Shown: in pieces, positions 63,537 to 64,000 of the stretch | Layout: each line of letters begins with the position of its first letter | How positions within the stretch are numbered: the stretch's first letter is position 1 | Assembly: GCA_029972225.1 (NCBI GenBank) | Contig: CP124756.1 | Location: 2,400,001 to 2,464,000 of the forward strand | Direction of reading: 5' to 3' | Length of the DNA: 64,000 nucleotides | From: Candidatus Thiothrix putei | Lineage (GTDB): Bacteria > Pseudomonadota > Gammaproteobacteria > Thiotrichales > Thiotrichaceae | Notes under the pieces: model-generated | What the model was told of the DNA's origin: nothing | The model's database searches: none | Seen by the model: only the letters and a program-made list of their open reading frames with translations | Position numbers and translations under genes: made by a program

Positions 63537-63845
63537 ATGTTGACAGTTAGCTCCCGCGACCAAAAACTTTTAGAAGCCTTGAACCGCAACCCAGCATTAA
63601 AAGCTCGGATGGAAGGGCTAATCGAGGTGGTTGAAAATGCCGGTGATGACATTATCAAAGCAGCAGACGCCGAACAGCGGGTGATAGAAGAACTGCGCCA
63701 AATGGGAAATGATGCGATCACTGCATGGGCAAACAAACGTGTAGAAAAATGCACAGCCCCAGCCTGTGAAGAAGGCATTGGGAAGTATGTAAAGAGTGGA
63801 AAAAAAACTGTCATTGGCACACGACCTACGGAAAAATCCACATAA
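63537..63845 (+). CDS. ISKra4-like transposase, first frame (OrfA)
   Basis: 102 aa from MLTVSSRDQKLLEALNRNPAL, with AAAAGGAC upstream. It reads CTAPACEEGIGKYVKSGKKTVIGT and leaves the family frame at an A8 tract near 63800; the following frame continues the same protein. Expected to be made as a fusion by frameshift. Confidence 0.65.
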   Translation: MLTVSSRDQKLLEALNRNPALKARMEGLIEVVENAGDDIIKAADAEQRVIEELRQMGNDAITAWANKRVEKCTAPACEEGIGKYVKSGKKTVIGTRPTEKST

Positions 63846-64000
63846 GCGAACCGGTCTACCGGATTCCCGGCAAGCGTGTCCGCCCCTTTAGCCAGAGTGC
63901 CGAGGTTGTTTGCCGAGGCTGTTCGCTCCCGCTGCAACGGGCGGTGACGGACTTTGGGGCGGACTGTTCATTTGCTCAAGTGCCTGATAAATTAGAAGAA
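63800..64000 (+). CDS. ISKra4-like transposase, second frame (cut by window edge)
   Basis: After the A8 tract the frame reads CHWHTTYGKIHISEPVYRIPGKRVRPFSQSAEVVCRGCSLPLQRAVTDFGADCSFAQVPDKLEE. This matches the ISKra4 family pattern (YG ... YR..GKRVRPF ... PLQRAxTDFGA..SF). The catalytic part lies beyond the window. Confidence 0.7.

Overview
The window looks like a chromosomal segment of a gammaproteobacterium, probably a Thiothrix-like sulfur bacterium. That name is inferred from gene content and style, not from a marker gene. Positions 1-9600 and most insertion sequences (IS) have ordinary GC and codon use. Most of 9725-35100 and the cassettes of 35317-54200 are much more AT-rich and look acquired.

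Layout. (1) 1-8007 is a housekeeping block: ilvB-ilvN (acetolactate synthase, minus strand), tRNA-Arg(ACG), an AhpD-like protein, an alkyltransferase-like protein, an unrecognised 496-aa protein, a membrane pseudokinase with a repeat-rich C-terminal half, and a rhodanese/methyltransferase. (2) 8190-9724 is an integron head: a minus-strand IntI-type integrase and, about 115 bp beyond its start, a GTTAGAC core that fits attI. (3) 9725 to about 35100 is AT-rich and carries filamentous-phage (inovirus)-like genes: two gpII/X-type replication proteins, KilA-N-like proteins, small coupled operon genes, a serine recombinase and an HNH-AP2 endonuclease. It also carries two more IntI-type integrases, each followed about 100 bp downstream by a GTTA-type core. 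(4) 35166-55691 is an integron cassette array with twelve attC sites, ten of one near-identical ~91-bp type. Cassettes encode PD-(D/E)XK-like proteins, a lipoprotein plus a SLATT-like membrane protein, a PIN-domain toxin-antitoxin pair present three times, a three-gene coiled-coil operon, a TPR membrane protein and a NERD-SF1 helicase. (5) 55700-64000 is IS-rich, with two related repeat arrays, a broken phage zinc-ribbon gene, a HigBA-like toxin-antitoxin pair and IS1595 and ISKra4-like elements.

IS activity dominates: six IS66 copies of two length classes (2395 and 2374 bp), two IS630 copies, a single-orf IS66-group element, an IS4/IS701-like element, an IS1182/IS5-like element and a rearranged IS4-like element. 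Direct repeats let most interrupted genes be rebuilt. IS66 sits inside IS66 (20820-25575), and IS630 sits inside IS66 inside an IS4-like element inside the cassette array (39203-43822).

Working model (inference): intI and attI at 8190-9724 and the attC sites at 35166-55691 are parts of one integron with a consistent orientation. Two inovirus-like elements, each carrying its own IntI-type recombinase, are stacked between attI and the first cassette. If correct, these phages use integron-type recombinases to enter the host integron.
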